Origin: Gnetum montanum | Lineage: Eukaryota > Streptophyta > Gnetopsida > Gnetales > Gnetaceae | Assembly (NCBI GenBank): GCA_015680685.1 | Contig: MNCI01016414.1 | Location: 172,925 to 206,872, forward strand | Direction: 5' to 3' | DNA: 33,948 bases | In this document: piece after piece, positions 1 through 10,660 of the stretch | Numbering within the stretch: position 1 is the stretch's first letter | How the letters are laid out: each line of letters starts with the position of its first letter | Position numbers and translations under genes: made by a program | Notes under the pieces: model-generated | Seen by the model: the letters and a program-made list of their open reading frames with translations, nothing else | Databases searched by the model: none | What the model was told of the DNA's origin: nothing

Positions 1-263
1 CCTTTTCCTCCTAGTTTACTTTAGTTAAATATTATTTTCCACTACCTTCAGGAGTAGCGTTAGAATTAGGACACATCATACACCTCATCTAGACTAAACC
101 ATACGTGACATATGCAAAACTAGTCTAGGTGGAAAGACAGCAAACTGCGACCTAAGGCTAACTATCTAGGTGCCACAACTAGTCCATCTACGGAGTTCGA
201 CTGGATCGCGCATGCAACTCTCGTTTCATATGGTTGAGTGTAGGGGTACCTCGCCACTCATCA
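1..263 (+). repeat. 3' portion of an LTR, Ty3/gypsy family
   Basis: The last part, with GGTTGAGTGTAGGGGTACCT followed by CGCCACTCATCA, matches the ends of the other LTRs in the window (around 9050-9084, 14790-14821 and, inverted, 30355-30400). It ends in CATCA, the family terminus. No primer-binding site follows; reverse-transcriptase coding sequence starts within a few bases. The LTR start lies outside the window. It is rather diverged from the LTR at 7698-8097/14331-14821, so it may belong to another copy inserted into pol rather than being the 5' LTR of the same element. Confidence 0.75.
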
Positions 264-2789
264 AATATGGTAATGTTTAAAGATCATTTTTCATTGTCAT
301 TTGTGGATCAAGTGTTGGACACCTAATGCAGGCATTGCTATTATAGTTTCTTGGTTGGTTATAGTGGCTATAACCAAATCCAAATTGCACCAGAAGATTA
401 GGCCAAGATAACATTCATGAGTCCCTGGGGGACTTTTGCATATTGTAAGATGTCATTTGGTCTATGTAATGCCCCTGCAACATTTCAATGCCTGATCCTT
501 AATATTTTTTAACAGCAAATCAATAGTGGTGTCGAAGTATTCATAGATGACTTCTCCACCTATGGAGCTACGTTTGAGCAAGCCTTGGACTACCTTGAGT
601 AAGTACTAAAGATATGTGTTAAAATAAATTTATGGCTTAATTGGAAAAATATTCATCTCATGATCCAAGAAGGCATTGTGTTGGGGCATCGAATTTCACA
701 AGAAGGGATTGAGGTAGACCCAAAAAAGATAAGGGTCATCCAAGGAATTACATACCAAACAGAGACAGTCAAAGATGTCATATCATTCCTTGGACACACT
801 ATCTACTATTGGCAATTCATAGATAATTTCTCTAAGATTACAAAGCCATTGGTCAAGCTAACAAAGAAAGATGCTTTGTTCATCTGGACCAAGGAATGTG
901 AACATGCATTCCAATAGTTAAAGGAAAAACTCATAGAAACTCTAATTCTACATGCACTAGATTGATCTAGACCATTTCACATAATGATGGATGCATCTAA
1001 TTATGTATTGGGAGCTGTGCTTACGTTGTTAGATGATAAAAAACATCAATAGTACATCTACTACACAAGCTGAAGCATTATGGGTGCACAGTTGATTTAT
1101 AGCACAACTAAGAAAGAACTAATGGTAGTGGTGTATGATCTCGACAAGTTTAGGCACTATCTACTTGGCTATAAAGTATTTATGCATACATACCACAGTG
1201 CCATCTACTTCCTAATGAACAAACTAATGGTGAGCCCTCATATCAAATGATAGCTTGTGATCTTGCAAGAATTCAATCTCATGATGGTAGATCAAAAATG
1301 AATCGAGAATGTAGTCTCTGACCACCTCTCTTGATTAAGATGGGATAACAAAGTGGAGGAGAGCCCACTCTCTAGTCAGTTTCCAAATAAACTTCTCTTT
1401 ACATGAGCAATAAATGACCAAGTGCCCATAAAAATAAAATGGTACAACAACATCCTCACTTACCTTCTCACTCAAGAGATGCCACAAGATCTTAACTTTA
1501 GAAAGAAGCAACAATTTCTTCATTAGGCCAAATACTTCATGGAAATCAATGATCACCTCTACAAGGTGTGTGCCTATGGCTTGATTCATTGGTGTGTCCT
1601 TGATGAAGATCACCTGCACATTCTCTAGGATTGTCATGAAGGACCTTGTGAAGGCCACTATGTAGGGAGATGCATATCCATAAAAATCTTGATGGCAAGA
1701 TACTATTGACCTACAATATTCAAGGATGCCCACCAGTTTGTTTGATCTTGTGAATGTTGTCAATGAGATGGTGGGATGACCACTCAAATGGAAGGTCCTC
1801 AATCGTGGATTTAACCCTTGGAACCCTTTGACATATGGGGCATTAACTTCATGGATCCCATCACACCCATCTCCAATGGAATGACATACATCATCATAGT
1901 AGTCAACTACTACATGAAATGGGTAGAAGCGACAGTTGTTGCTGATTGTACATCATCCACTGCTGCTAGATTTATACAACAAAATGTTGTAAACAGGTTT
2001 GGGGTGCCACATGTACTAATTTCTGACAATGGAACTCATTTGACAAGTGCCAACTTTAAAAAGTTGATGCAATGCTTGGGGATTGAACATAAATTAACAA
2101 CACCCTATCACCCCCAAGCCAATGATCAAATAGAGGTAACCAATAGGGAGATTACAAAAATCCTAATAAGCACCATCAACAAATATAGGAAAGACTAGAG
2201 TACAAAACTCAATGATACCCTCTGGGCCTACCATTCAACATGGAAATTTTCTATTGGCTATTTTCTCTATGAGTTAGTGTACGGAAAACTTTCAATGCTC
2301 CTAATTCAATTTGAGCTTCGTACACTCTCAATAACCTATGATCTGAATCTTGACCTAAGTCTAGCATAGAAAGAAAGATTGATCAATCTCAATGTGCTAG
2401 ATAAAAATTGATTGGTGGCCCTATCTTTGAATGAGGTGCACAAGGCATCCAATAACCAATGTCATGACTTGAGAATATAAAAGCTAAAATTTCAACTAGG
2501 AGATAAGGTTCTCTATTGGAATCCCACACATGTGTTCCAAAAGACCAAATTCCAAATGTTGTGGGAGGGACCTTATATAATTGATCAAACCTTTCCCTCT
2601 AGGGCCATGTTAATTTACAAACTTGAGAGCCCAAATAAAAAGCAATTAGTCAACATCCAACAAGTGAAACCTGTCCTAGAACCAAGACAAGCCAATGCAA
2701 CTACCACCTTAATGGATGGACAACGGCATTTAATTTTTTGGATATTCTCCTTTCAACTTAATCATGGGCGAGATGGTCATCCATGCTAA
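264..2789 (+). pseudogene. pol: Ty3/gypsy pol pseudogene: RT, RNase H, integrase
   Basis: One reading frame (codons starting at 279, 450, 540, 660, 1818, 2532) carries the whole polyprotein. RT motifs are KDHFSLSFVDQ (279), MSFGLCNAPATFQ (450) and the catalytic-type FIDDF (540-554). The first catalytic Asp has become Val (FLVGYSGYNQI). RNase H shows MMDASNYVLGAVL and YSTTKKELMVVVYDLDKFR. Integrase has an HHCC-like zinc region (about 1608-1770), then WGINFMDP (usual first Asp is Asn), ISDNGTHL and HPQANDQIEVTNREI. The C-terminal part (2532-2789) is the family tail. About two dozen in-frame stops occur but I found no frameshift. It would have made new DNA copies from element RNA and inserted them. 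The N-terminal gag-pro part is missing at the LTR junction (263/264). Confidence 0.93.
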
Positions 2790-4591
2790 CAATTCATATG
2801 GATCCTCAGTTTTTCTATTTTTTTTCCTCATTTTTTATTTTACAAGTTATTTATTTTACAAATTTTTGATTTTCAATTTCTTCATTTTTTTCCATTTTTT
2901 GTTTTATACCATCATTAGTATATTTAAACCTTTCTTGATTATTTTACACTTTCTTATATATTTTACCTTATTTTGTTTTGTTTGAGTGTGACTTCTCATC
3001 ACTTTTACTAATAAAAGTGTTTTATTACTGCAGTACATACTGCCACTATTGTTGTTTACTGATGATGGCTTGTGCTTAATGTTGTGATTGTTAATGTCTA
3101 GTTTCTATTCATGAATTCTGATGTCTAATGACTATGACATGGTTTTTTTTTCATGGAATAGGTAGTGAGTCCACATAATCCACCCATCCAAAAAACTCTA
3201 TGGCTTTCCTTATTCTAGGAATTTGAGGATCCTTCCATTAAAGAAACTTTTAATCAATTGGTGACCTTGGTAGTTTCAAAATTGGGAAGGTTTCAAAGGT
3301 TTGTAGAGGGTATGACTTCAAGGGGAATCAATACTCTTTGTACTCTTCTTCTTGCTTGAGTGCCTAAGTGTTTTTCATAGACTTCTTATTGTTCCATTTA
3401 AACCACTACTAGGAAGTCAAATAAAGTCTTTGCATGGTGTGGTTCCCATCCAAAAATTCAAAAAAAAAACATGATTGGAATTCAAAGCACACCCCTTAGA
3501 CAAATAAATGGGTTACAAGCACTAGTTATGGGACTAAAAAGACATGCACGCATGCCTAAAGGTCCCCTCTAACTAAGGCCATCTCTCACTTTCTACTTCT
3601 CTTTTCTTCTCTTTATGGAATGGTGGTTATTTTGTGGGAGCACTCTCATGTCTCAAGGGGGTGGATCGATCTTAGAGTGGCAATGCAAAGTCACTGAAAG
3701 ATGCTAGTTTTGGTCTGGACTAAGAATGGATCTTCTTGGGTCATTTTAAACACAAACTCCACAAGGGACTTCTTATGACCTTAATTCAAGATTCCATTCC
3801 ACCTTCTCAGTCATCCATCTATGTTGCCATCACTCATCTCACTGCTAGGTTCTATGTTATGATCTATGTCTTAGTTTGATGTATTTGAATTCTTGGATAG
3901 ATTCTTTTTGGTTGGTCCTTAACTTTTCATGATCATTAATCAACTATGGGGCCCACTAACTCCTTAGTTGAGGTTATGCAAGGGCAACAAGGGCATGAGC
4001 CTACTATGGGAAGGACCCACTTACATATCTCTTGGTTTGGTTAGTAAAGTTCCTTACCTTAGACACTACTACAATCCTATCTTTCACATACTCCATTGTT
4101 CAAACCACTGTGTGCTCTTTGATCTCTCATTTTCCACCCTCTTTCTTAAGTTTTCTTAATTTTCTCAATTTTTGGGACTTCAACATCCTCTTCTCATATT
4201 TTCATCATATTCGTGGCTATTTAGGCTTCCATTTGACCCTAATTTTATTCAAAATCTCTTTGTAATGTTCAAGATTTAACCAAGTCAACTAAAGTCAATG
4301 GTGATCAATAACTATGTCCATGATGAAATTTTTTTGAAAATTTTTTTGACTCCCCTCAAGGGTTAATAAATTTAACAATATACGAACATCAATTTTTTTG
4401 AGAGTTAACCCTTCCAACACCCTCTGGGATGATTTATTAACAATAACACATAAATAAAATAAAGATTGAATTAATTAAATCAACCATAATCACAACTTAG
4501 CTAAGTGTAACTATCCTAAGGAGATAAAGGTATTCCAATTGTTTCATGTTACACAAAAAATTGCTTATCCATGGTCTTATTGTGATTACAG
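2790..4591 (+). other. Non-coding region of R1 downstream of pol
   Basis: It begins with a T-rich stretch (2813-2985) with repeated TTTTAC/TTTTTG words, the counterpart of the TTTTGTTTTACA array in the right-hand element. Blocks around 3420-3500, 3560-3640 and 3960-4040 match, in inverted orientation, 32400-32520, 32290-32370 and 31890-31960; one shared stretch reads TTCAAAGCACACCCCTTAGA. Short open frames here (for example 3968-4265) are T-rich and show no recognisable domain. The conserved blocks may carry element functions such as RNA processing or packaging; that is inference. Confidence 0.7.
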
Positions 4592-7480
4592 ATGGCACTA
4601 GACCGAAGTGCTCACAGGAAGGAGAACCCTCTCAACCAAGGGAGAAATGGCCCAAAGCTAAAAGGGACCAACAAGAACAAGCCCAAGAACTGCCAAAGGC
4701 AACCCATGTAATGGGACCTCTTTGAGAGGAACCTAAAGTGGAATTTATTCAACAGATTCCAAAAGAAGAAGTGTCAATAGAGCAATCACAGCTAGGAGAA
4801 GCACTAAGACTTGTGCCAAGGCTTGAAGTCACTTTAACTCAAGCTTGCCTTGACATCATCAAACCTCGAGAGATCCAATGCTTGATTCTCCAAGAATTGA
4901 ACTTCAAGCCATTTCTAGAGAAAGCTCCAGCAGAAGTTAAAACACAATTGCAAACATCTCCCATGTGGCCAATCATCACCTCCAGTGGAAAGTGATACAT
5001 GGGAGAGACATATCTCCTCTGAAATAACAAAAGGCCAAGGTCCATAGTAAAAATCAAGGATATTCAAGTGTCCTACTTGGTTGAGGCTATCACACAGGCA
5101 CTGGGATTATGTGATATTGGAACCCAACTAGAAAAGCTATCAACGCAAGGTAACCCTGAGACCAAAAAGGAGTGGACTTAGCAATGTTAAGGGGTCAACC
5201 ATAAGGAGTTCGGCATGTTCACACTAGCAAAGTGCACCTGCTTCAAGATAGCTGCCTATCACCTCAATCCAACGATGAGGCCCAGCAAGGTGACTGCCTT
5301 TTCTACTCAAGCATGTATAGCTCTAAGTAGGATATTTCCTATAAACCTTCCATAATTGATCTATTTAGAGATTAAAAAACACTTCAAGGAAAATGAACGT
5401 GGAAGGAAAACCATACCCTTTCCATGCCTCATCCAAAAACTTTGCAAAAGGGCAAGAATCATCTGCTACGCCAACGACACAATCAGACATGTTCCTTTGG
5501 CTTCATGGCCTAAAATCATGACAGATAAGATACTTTCCATAACTAAATAAGAGGAGCAACTGCCACCTCCACCAGCTACTCAAGAAACAATGCCAGAGGC
5601 CCATGTATCCATTGAACACTTATGCAAAATCCAAGAGCAACTCTTGGATGAGCAACAGCAATGTGTAGGGATGAGTAGTAAGGACCCATCTTTGTATTGA
5701 CTAGTGATGAGTCACCTTAATGAGGTGGATTGGACAATTAGCCAAATGGAAAGGGGTGGGCCAATATTTTCTACCCAACGAATGTAGTTGCCCATGAGGT
5801 CTAATCCCAATGCTCAAGAGGTGATGGTGTCATTATCATAACACCATTTATTTCTAAAAATCTCTGAGAATGCCACCTCCTTCTCGGTGCATTTGGAGGA
5901 AGGTAGAGGGGCCACTATACTGGTGATGCAACACCAAGGTCAAGAGACTACAGTTGAAGTAGTTGTTGATTACTTTGTCAAAGCACTTAATGCACCTACA
6001 GCATTTGTACCAGATGTATCTACACTTTGAGATGTGCAGACATCTACAAGAATGGTTAATGGTAGATTAAATACAACCTAGCATGAAGAATTGCTAGATC
6101 AACTAGTAGGCACCATGCAATCAATTATAGGTATCTTTGATTTTCTGAATAACATCACTACAACCCAGTTAGAGCTACTGGAAGCAAGGGGTAAATGCAT
6201 CATCTTGGAGGAACAACTTGAAACGACTCAAGCATAGAATCAACACTTGGCCACAGAGGTTGCCAAATTATGTGCCCATCTTGTTGTCCCCGCACTTCTT
6301 AGCCCAGTAATAACCAGAGATAAAGCTTTCCAATAGCTTCAATAATGATTCAAAAAGGCTAAGGAGGAAGTGATGACAACCATCTTCAACTAGTTCTTAG
6401 TGGAAGCAAAACCATATTTAATTTAAAGGACTTTGTTTAGATGTGCTAGGAGAATGAGGCACTGACCACAAAAAATCATTACCTGTGCAATGTTGATGTC
6501 CAAAAAGAACAAATGCAAGAATTCATTCATCAATAGTAGGAGTAGCTAGCCAAGGTGAATATTAAATTGAGGAAATTGGTAGCACAAAAGTAAAATCTGC
6601 CTATGGAGGAAGTTCGTGCATTACACCAAAATTCTTCTATTGAAATTGCTACCTAGAAAAATGAAACTATAAAGTTTTAAAAAGTTAAAAATCACTATAT
6701 AGACCTAGTTGGATTGTAGAAGGAAGTAAATGAGAAGCACCTTTAGATGGAAAAGGTAAAAGTAAACGAGGCACCCCAGCAACTTCAACAAGGAAGAGAA
6801 GTATGGTAGCCCATCATTGATGGGATTGATGCCTATAATAGAGCAAAGATTCACCTAAGGGAGTTGCAAATTGAAGAGATGATAGAATACATGGAGTTGA
6901 CCAATCTTGGGTATGCAAACCTGGCAATGCTAATTGCTAAACAACTGTGGCCAGGGTTGGAAAAACAAGTGGCTAGCTCGTACTTGCTATACAAGGCAAA
7001 GTTCAAACACCATAAAGACACCAAGCAAAAGCTTGAGACTACAAATGCTAAACTCAAAGTTCTCATAGCATGATTCATGGATCAACGATCAATTACTAAG
7101 AACTTGGCCAAAAGAATGAATGATTACCATGAGCTGAAGGATGCAGTTAAAGCATTTGACATTAAATGCAAACAATTTGCTACCTAGTTTATCAACACAA
7201 AGGAGCTCTTTTCAAAAAATCCCATGTCCCTAGGATGTGCCCGTTTCAACCCACATTAGTGAAGCTACATGGATGGTGAATGATGCTAGAAGTAAGGAGG
7301 AGAAATTGAAAGCACTGCTAGATGCTTTTTGCCTCCCACTAGAAGTTGTAGCAACAACAAGACAACCACAGCCACCTCGACCATCGCACATTCTTGAAGC
7401 TAATGAAGGTCCCTAAGAACCTTAGGAGCCACCACCTCCTAGGACTATTTGACCTTCTCCACCAACTTCACATCATCAAA
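4592..7480 (+). pseudogene. Additional retrotransposon ORF after pol, decayed
   Basis: The frame of 4738-4995 and 5356-5550 is the same and can be followed from about 4595 to 6400 through scattered stops; the part around 6864-7073 lies in another frame. The product would be roughly 900 residues, charged, with coiled-coil-like stretches (around 6160-6270 and 6850-7180) and a Pro-rich C-terminus (about 7360-7480). The segment near 5400 (PFPCLIQKLCKRARI) resembles the plant retrotransposon 'putative transposon protein' domain seen in ORFs next to Tat/Athila pol genes; that match is from memory of the motif style. The sequence TGTGATTACAG just before an ATG at 4592 looks like a splice acceptor. 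No signal peptide or obvious membrane segment is seen, so an envelope role is not supported. Confidence 0.6.
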
Positions 7481-7690
7481 GGGCATGTTGTCCAAGTTTG
7501 AAGAGTCATGTCATGTTTTTCAATTTTGTGTCATGAACATCATAATTTTTGTAATGTGTTGATTTGTATACTCAAGCACTCAATTTTGTTAATTCAATCT
7601 ATTTTGTCTTGTTTTGTTAAGAGTTAATAAATAATCTCATACCTTTCCAATTTTATAAAGGAACTCAAGGATGAGTTTTCATTCATTCAT

Positions 7691-7697
7691 GGGGGTA
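7691..7697 (+). other. Polypurine tract preceding the 3' LTR of R1
   Basis: GGGGGTA directly precedes the presumed LTR start (TGGCCTTG). The upstream block, GGAACTCAAGGATGAGTTTT (7661-7680), is nearly identical to that before the right-hand LTR on the - strand. This is the plus-strand priming site in this element type. Confidence 0.7.
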
Positions 7698-8097
7698 TGG
7701 CCTTGTCAATGCATGCAATGATGCATCAATGAGGCCTCATTGACACATGCAATGATGCATTAATGAGGCCCCCTCGACGTAGGTTCCACTTTTTGGCTAT
7801 AAATACGCACTCATTAGCCACATTTATGGTAATGAGATTTTAGTAGTGGCTGAACTTTTGCAGTTTTTACATTTGAAAGTTAGAATATTTCTCCCAAGTG
7901 CCTGCAGCAAGAGTCATTGAGTGTACAGATCTATATTCATGCATTGTTATACCTGAGCACGACAATGTGCATGACAATAAAAATAAGCTTTCTAATAAAC
8001 CTTGCAACATTTTGGAGATATTAAATATTTCATTTATGCATTTAATGTTTTCAATAAGTTATTCAATACTTTTTAGTAATTAAGCTAATTTAGATAA
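7698..8097 (+). repeat. 3' LTR of R1, left part (U3, R)
   Basis: It starts after the polypurine tract. U3 contains a 34-bp direct repeat (CATGCAATGATGCAT... at 7712 and 7746), then a TATA box (GGCTATAAATAC, about 7796). A segment at 7900-7990 ends in a poly-A-type signal (GACAATAAAAATAAGC). It is homologous to 8410-8500 of the nested LTR. It is interrupted at 8097 and continues at 14331. Confidence 0.82.
8093..8097 (+). repeat. Target-site duplication GATAA, left copy
   Basis: GATAA immediately precedes the LTR start TGATGAAGC at 8098 and recurs at 14326-14330 just after the other LTR edge, GCTTCATTA. Five bases is the normal target duplication for plant LTR retrotransposons. Removing 8098-14330 restores a continuous LTR (TTTAGATAATTAAGCAA), matching TTGATCAATTAAGCAA in the nested LTR. 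Confidence 0.8.
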
Positions 8098-9084
8098 TGA
8101 TGAAGCGGTTACTCTAATTATTAGAGTGGTTATTATTGGAGTGATTACTCTAATTATTAGAGTGGTTATTATTGGAGTGGTTACTCTAATAATTAGAGTG
8201 GTTATTATTAGAGAAGTTCTTATTGGAGCAGTTACTCTAATAATTAAAGTGGTTATTATTAGAGTGATTATTATTGGAGTGGTTACTCTAATTATTAGAG
8301 CAGTTTTTCCCAAGTCTATAAATATAGTGCCTAGGAGCACAATTGGAAGAGAAGTCTTTTGGCAGTAGTGAAACTCTTGTAGTCTGTTTGAAGGTTAGAG
8401 TATTTTCCAAGTGCCTACAGTAGGAGGTCAAAGTGTGGATGGATCTTTATTTGAGCATTGTGTACCTGAGCATACCTTATGTATGACAATAAAGACGAGC
8501 TCTTCGATTCATCTTTGTAGCACTTGAGATTTGTTTTCTTACACATTTCTTTTATTTTATTTTCATATGCATTTATTTTATTTTATTTTATTGTATGCAC
8601 TTTACATTTTTGTTATTAGCATAGCAATTCATTTTGATCAATTAAGCAAATCGTTAAAATACACTTAGTACAATCACTTTGAGCATGCATGTAACACTTG
8701 GTAACCCAGTAACGACTAATGTTTGGTAATCCCAGTAGTGTTGCACTAGTTCAGGATGTATATGGCAAGTGAGAATGAATATTGGTGTTAGGATTAGTTA
8801 AAGCCTAGTTAATTAGTAGTTAAGTTAAATTAGTCACTTAGTTATCTCTCTCTTTCCCTACTAGTGCAGGACATAAAAACATAAAAGCTATAAAAATCAT
8901 ATGCCTCAAGCTTACTTAACCATACAATCGTGACATATGCGTAAGCTTGGGAAGAAAATGATCAACCAACCCGTCCTTATTCCACAAAGGCGCAAAGGCA
9001 CTTAGTCCTTGGAATTTGACCAGATCGTGCATGAAATGCTCGTATTTGTATGGTTGAGCATAGGGGGTACCTCACTGCTCATCA
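8098..9084 (+). repeat. LTR of the nested element, left arm
   Basis: It is bounded by TGATGA and TCATCA, a 6-bp terminal inverted repeat. It holds the U3 repeat array (8101-8310), a TATA box (CTATAAATATAG, about 8319), a poly-A-type signal (ATGACAATAAAGACG, about 8483), a TTTTATTTTATTTTATT run (8540-8595), and paired TTGGTAACCCAGTA-type words (8698-8745). It is directly followed by T and the PBS. The 987 bp is of ordinary LTR length. Confidence 0.9.
8101..8310 (+). repeat. Palindromic U3 tandem array (TTACTCTAATTATTAGAG type)
   Basis: About six imperfect units alternate GGTTACTCTAATTATTAGAG with TGGTTATTATTGGAG. The CTCTAATTATTAGAG core is close to a perfect palindrome. The array sits directly upstream of the LTR TATA box, where enhancers of plant LTRs usually lie. 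It recurs inverted at 14165-14325, but R1 and the right-hand element have different arrays at this place. Confidence 0.88.
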
Positions 9085-9085
9085 T

Positions 9086-9103
9086 TGGCACCATTGCCAG
9101 GGA
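9086..9103 (+). other. Primer-binding site, tRNA-Asp type
   Basis: TGGCACCATTGCCAGGGA begins one base after the LTR end. It resembles TGGCGCCGTTGCCGGGGA, complementary to the 3' end of plant tRNA-Asp and commonly used by Tat/Athila elements. All differences are G-to-A or C-to-T-type changes at CpG/CpN sites, as expected of decayed methylated DNA. Confidence 0.82.
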
Positions 9104-9220
9104 CTTAGTTGTTTGTGTACTAATTAGAACTTAGGAAATCATTCACATTGTTGGAACAAACCCTTATGGTTGATTGAGAAAATAATAAACAAGAATACAT
9201 TGCACACTGAATAGACCAGT

Positions 9221-10324
9221 ATGTCTCCTTCTTCGTATGAAAGTGCCTCACCGCCTAGGTTTGAAATAGGAAACAGTCAACGGCGTAATACACATGACGT
9301 TGATCTGCTAGTCCCTCAACAAGTTCGAGTGGTATATATTCATCCCGATGAGTATATACCAAACTTCACCTTTATCCTCCATCAAGATGACCAACTGCGT
9401 TGGCGAGACTTAGAAGGTAACATAGTGTTACCTCCCAATCGTTTAGTCCTGAGCATGATTCTTCATGCTCTCACATGAATTGGCATACCGCACTTACACA
9501 CAGAATACATTGTGCAAGACCATGACTCAAGAGAATACCATCCCATAGAGGTACAATGTCAAAGGGACTTACAACAGGAGAGATATCATAAGTATTTGAA
9601 GGGTAAGTGGTCCCAGGATGTCCCACATGTCTTAAGGGAAAATGAGGGTGATGAACCTACCTCAGGCAATCGCCCACACAATGATGTTCCTCCCCTTGAC
9701 TTTGGCCAAGGGGTTGTGTATCAGAACCTTCATTCTACTATTCATAACCTAGGTTCTAATACCCACAAGCACAAAGGGTCCGAAAAAGGGACATGAACTC
9801 ATGATAAAGATGGACATTCTGATCACAATCGCGATCGGGGCCGAGACTGCAGAAGAGAAGGTAGTAGATACCATCATGGTGATGGTTCTCCTTCTTATTT
9901 ACCTTCATCATCTCCTTCACCCTCTCCTTCAATATCCAAACACGATCATAAAGAAAAAGACCATGGGGATAAAGGTAGGCAAAGTGAAAGTCATAGACGA
10001 AACAACCAGGAAAGGGGACAAGGGCACTCTAGAGAATCACAACATAGAAGAAGGGAGAGTAGGGAACAATGTAGGCATCATAGACACCATGGATGAGACA
10101 ATCATGATGAACCCCTCCTCACTACATAAAGTATGTTGGACATAACTAAGTCTATTAGAATTCCAACAAGGCACCAGAAAGATAGTAGGATCAAAAGATT
10201 AGATATGAACAATATCCCATGATTTGAAGGGGGATACAACGCTGATCCTCAGAATCACTTACAAGCATTCCATGATGCGTGTGACTTACAAAACATAGAG
10301 AATGAATGGTGAAAACTTAAGTTG
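9221..10324 (+). pseudogene. gag: gag pseudogene, left arm, truncated
   Basis: It starts with MSPSSYESASPPRFE, the same start as the right-arm copy (13249, -). The frame continues through 9512-9796 and beyond to the junction with a handful of stops and no frameshift seen. The middle is rich in His, Arg, Asp and Ser (HNRDRGRD, then Pro/Ser repeats and RRRESREQCRHHRHHG). The last part enters the retrotransposon gag core (FEGGYNADPQNHLQAFHDAC). Gag proteins form the particle that packages element RNA. The core is cut in mid-domain at 10324, where antisense protease sequence begins. Relative to the right arm the protein looks about 80-85 percent identical. Confidence 0.85.
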
Positions 10325-10660
10325 GAGATGTGATTCCTAGGCATGCATAGATTGTGCTTGGCCATGCTCTTCCCATTATGATTGGGAAGTTCCCTTTACC
10401 ATTGTTTACCTGAATCACTAGGAAGTCAGCTAGGTACGACCACCCACAAATAGTGGTAACAATGTCTTCCACCAGTCCTAATGGGATAGTGATGGATTGG
10501 TCGGCCAACTCTAGATGAATGTTACTCTTTTTCAATGGAGGCAGGTTCCAGGCCTTGTACATTTCTTAAGAATTCAAGTTGACATCAAAACCTGAATCCA
10601 AAAGAGCCTTGCACGACACATTTCCAACAATGTGTGAGTATATCAGAGGACTCCCAGGAT
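10325..10660 (-). pseudogene. pro: Retropepsin (protease) pseudogene of the nested element
   Basis: On the - strand the frame reads CKALLDSGFDVNLNS, with the aspartic protease triad DSG at 10598-10590. It continues with WNLPPLKKSNIHLELADQS and later FPIIMGRAWPSTIYACLGI. The same protein runs in 33948-33640 (-), confirming the family. Retropepsin cleaves the Gag-Pol polyprotein. A stop (TAA) follows NLNS, and the sequence is cut at about 10325, soon after the conserved GRAW segment, by antisense gag. RT is therefore absent. Confidence 0.88.

Noticed and set aside
1335-1802. 155-codon frame on the - strand over pol
   Set aside because: It is antisense to the RNase H-integrase region, whose motifs are clear on the + strand.
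8080-8368. CRISPR-like or coding array in both strands (TLIIRV repeats)
   Set aside because: These are short imperfect palindromic U3 repeats within an LTR, without distinct spacers; the context is plant nuclear DNA.
9801-10145. Separate 114-codon gene inside gag
   Set aside because: It is an alternative frame of the His/Arg/Asp-rich gag region; the gag frame continues through it, and the analogous frame in the right arm results from a frameshift.
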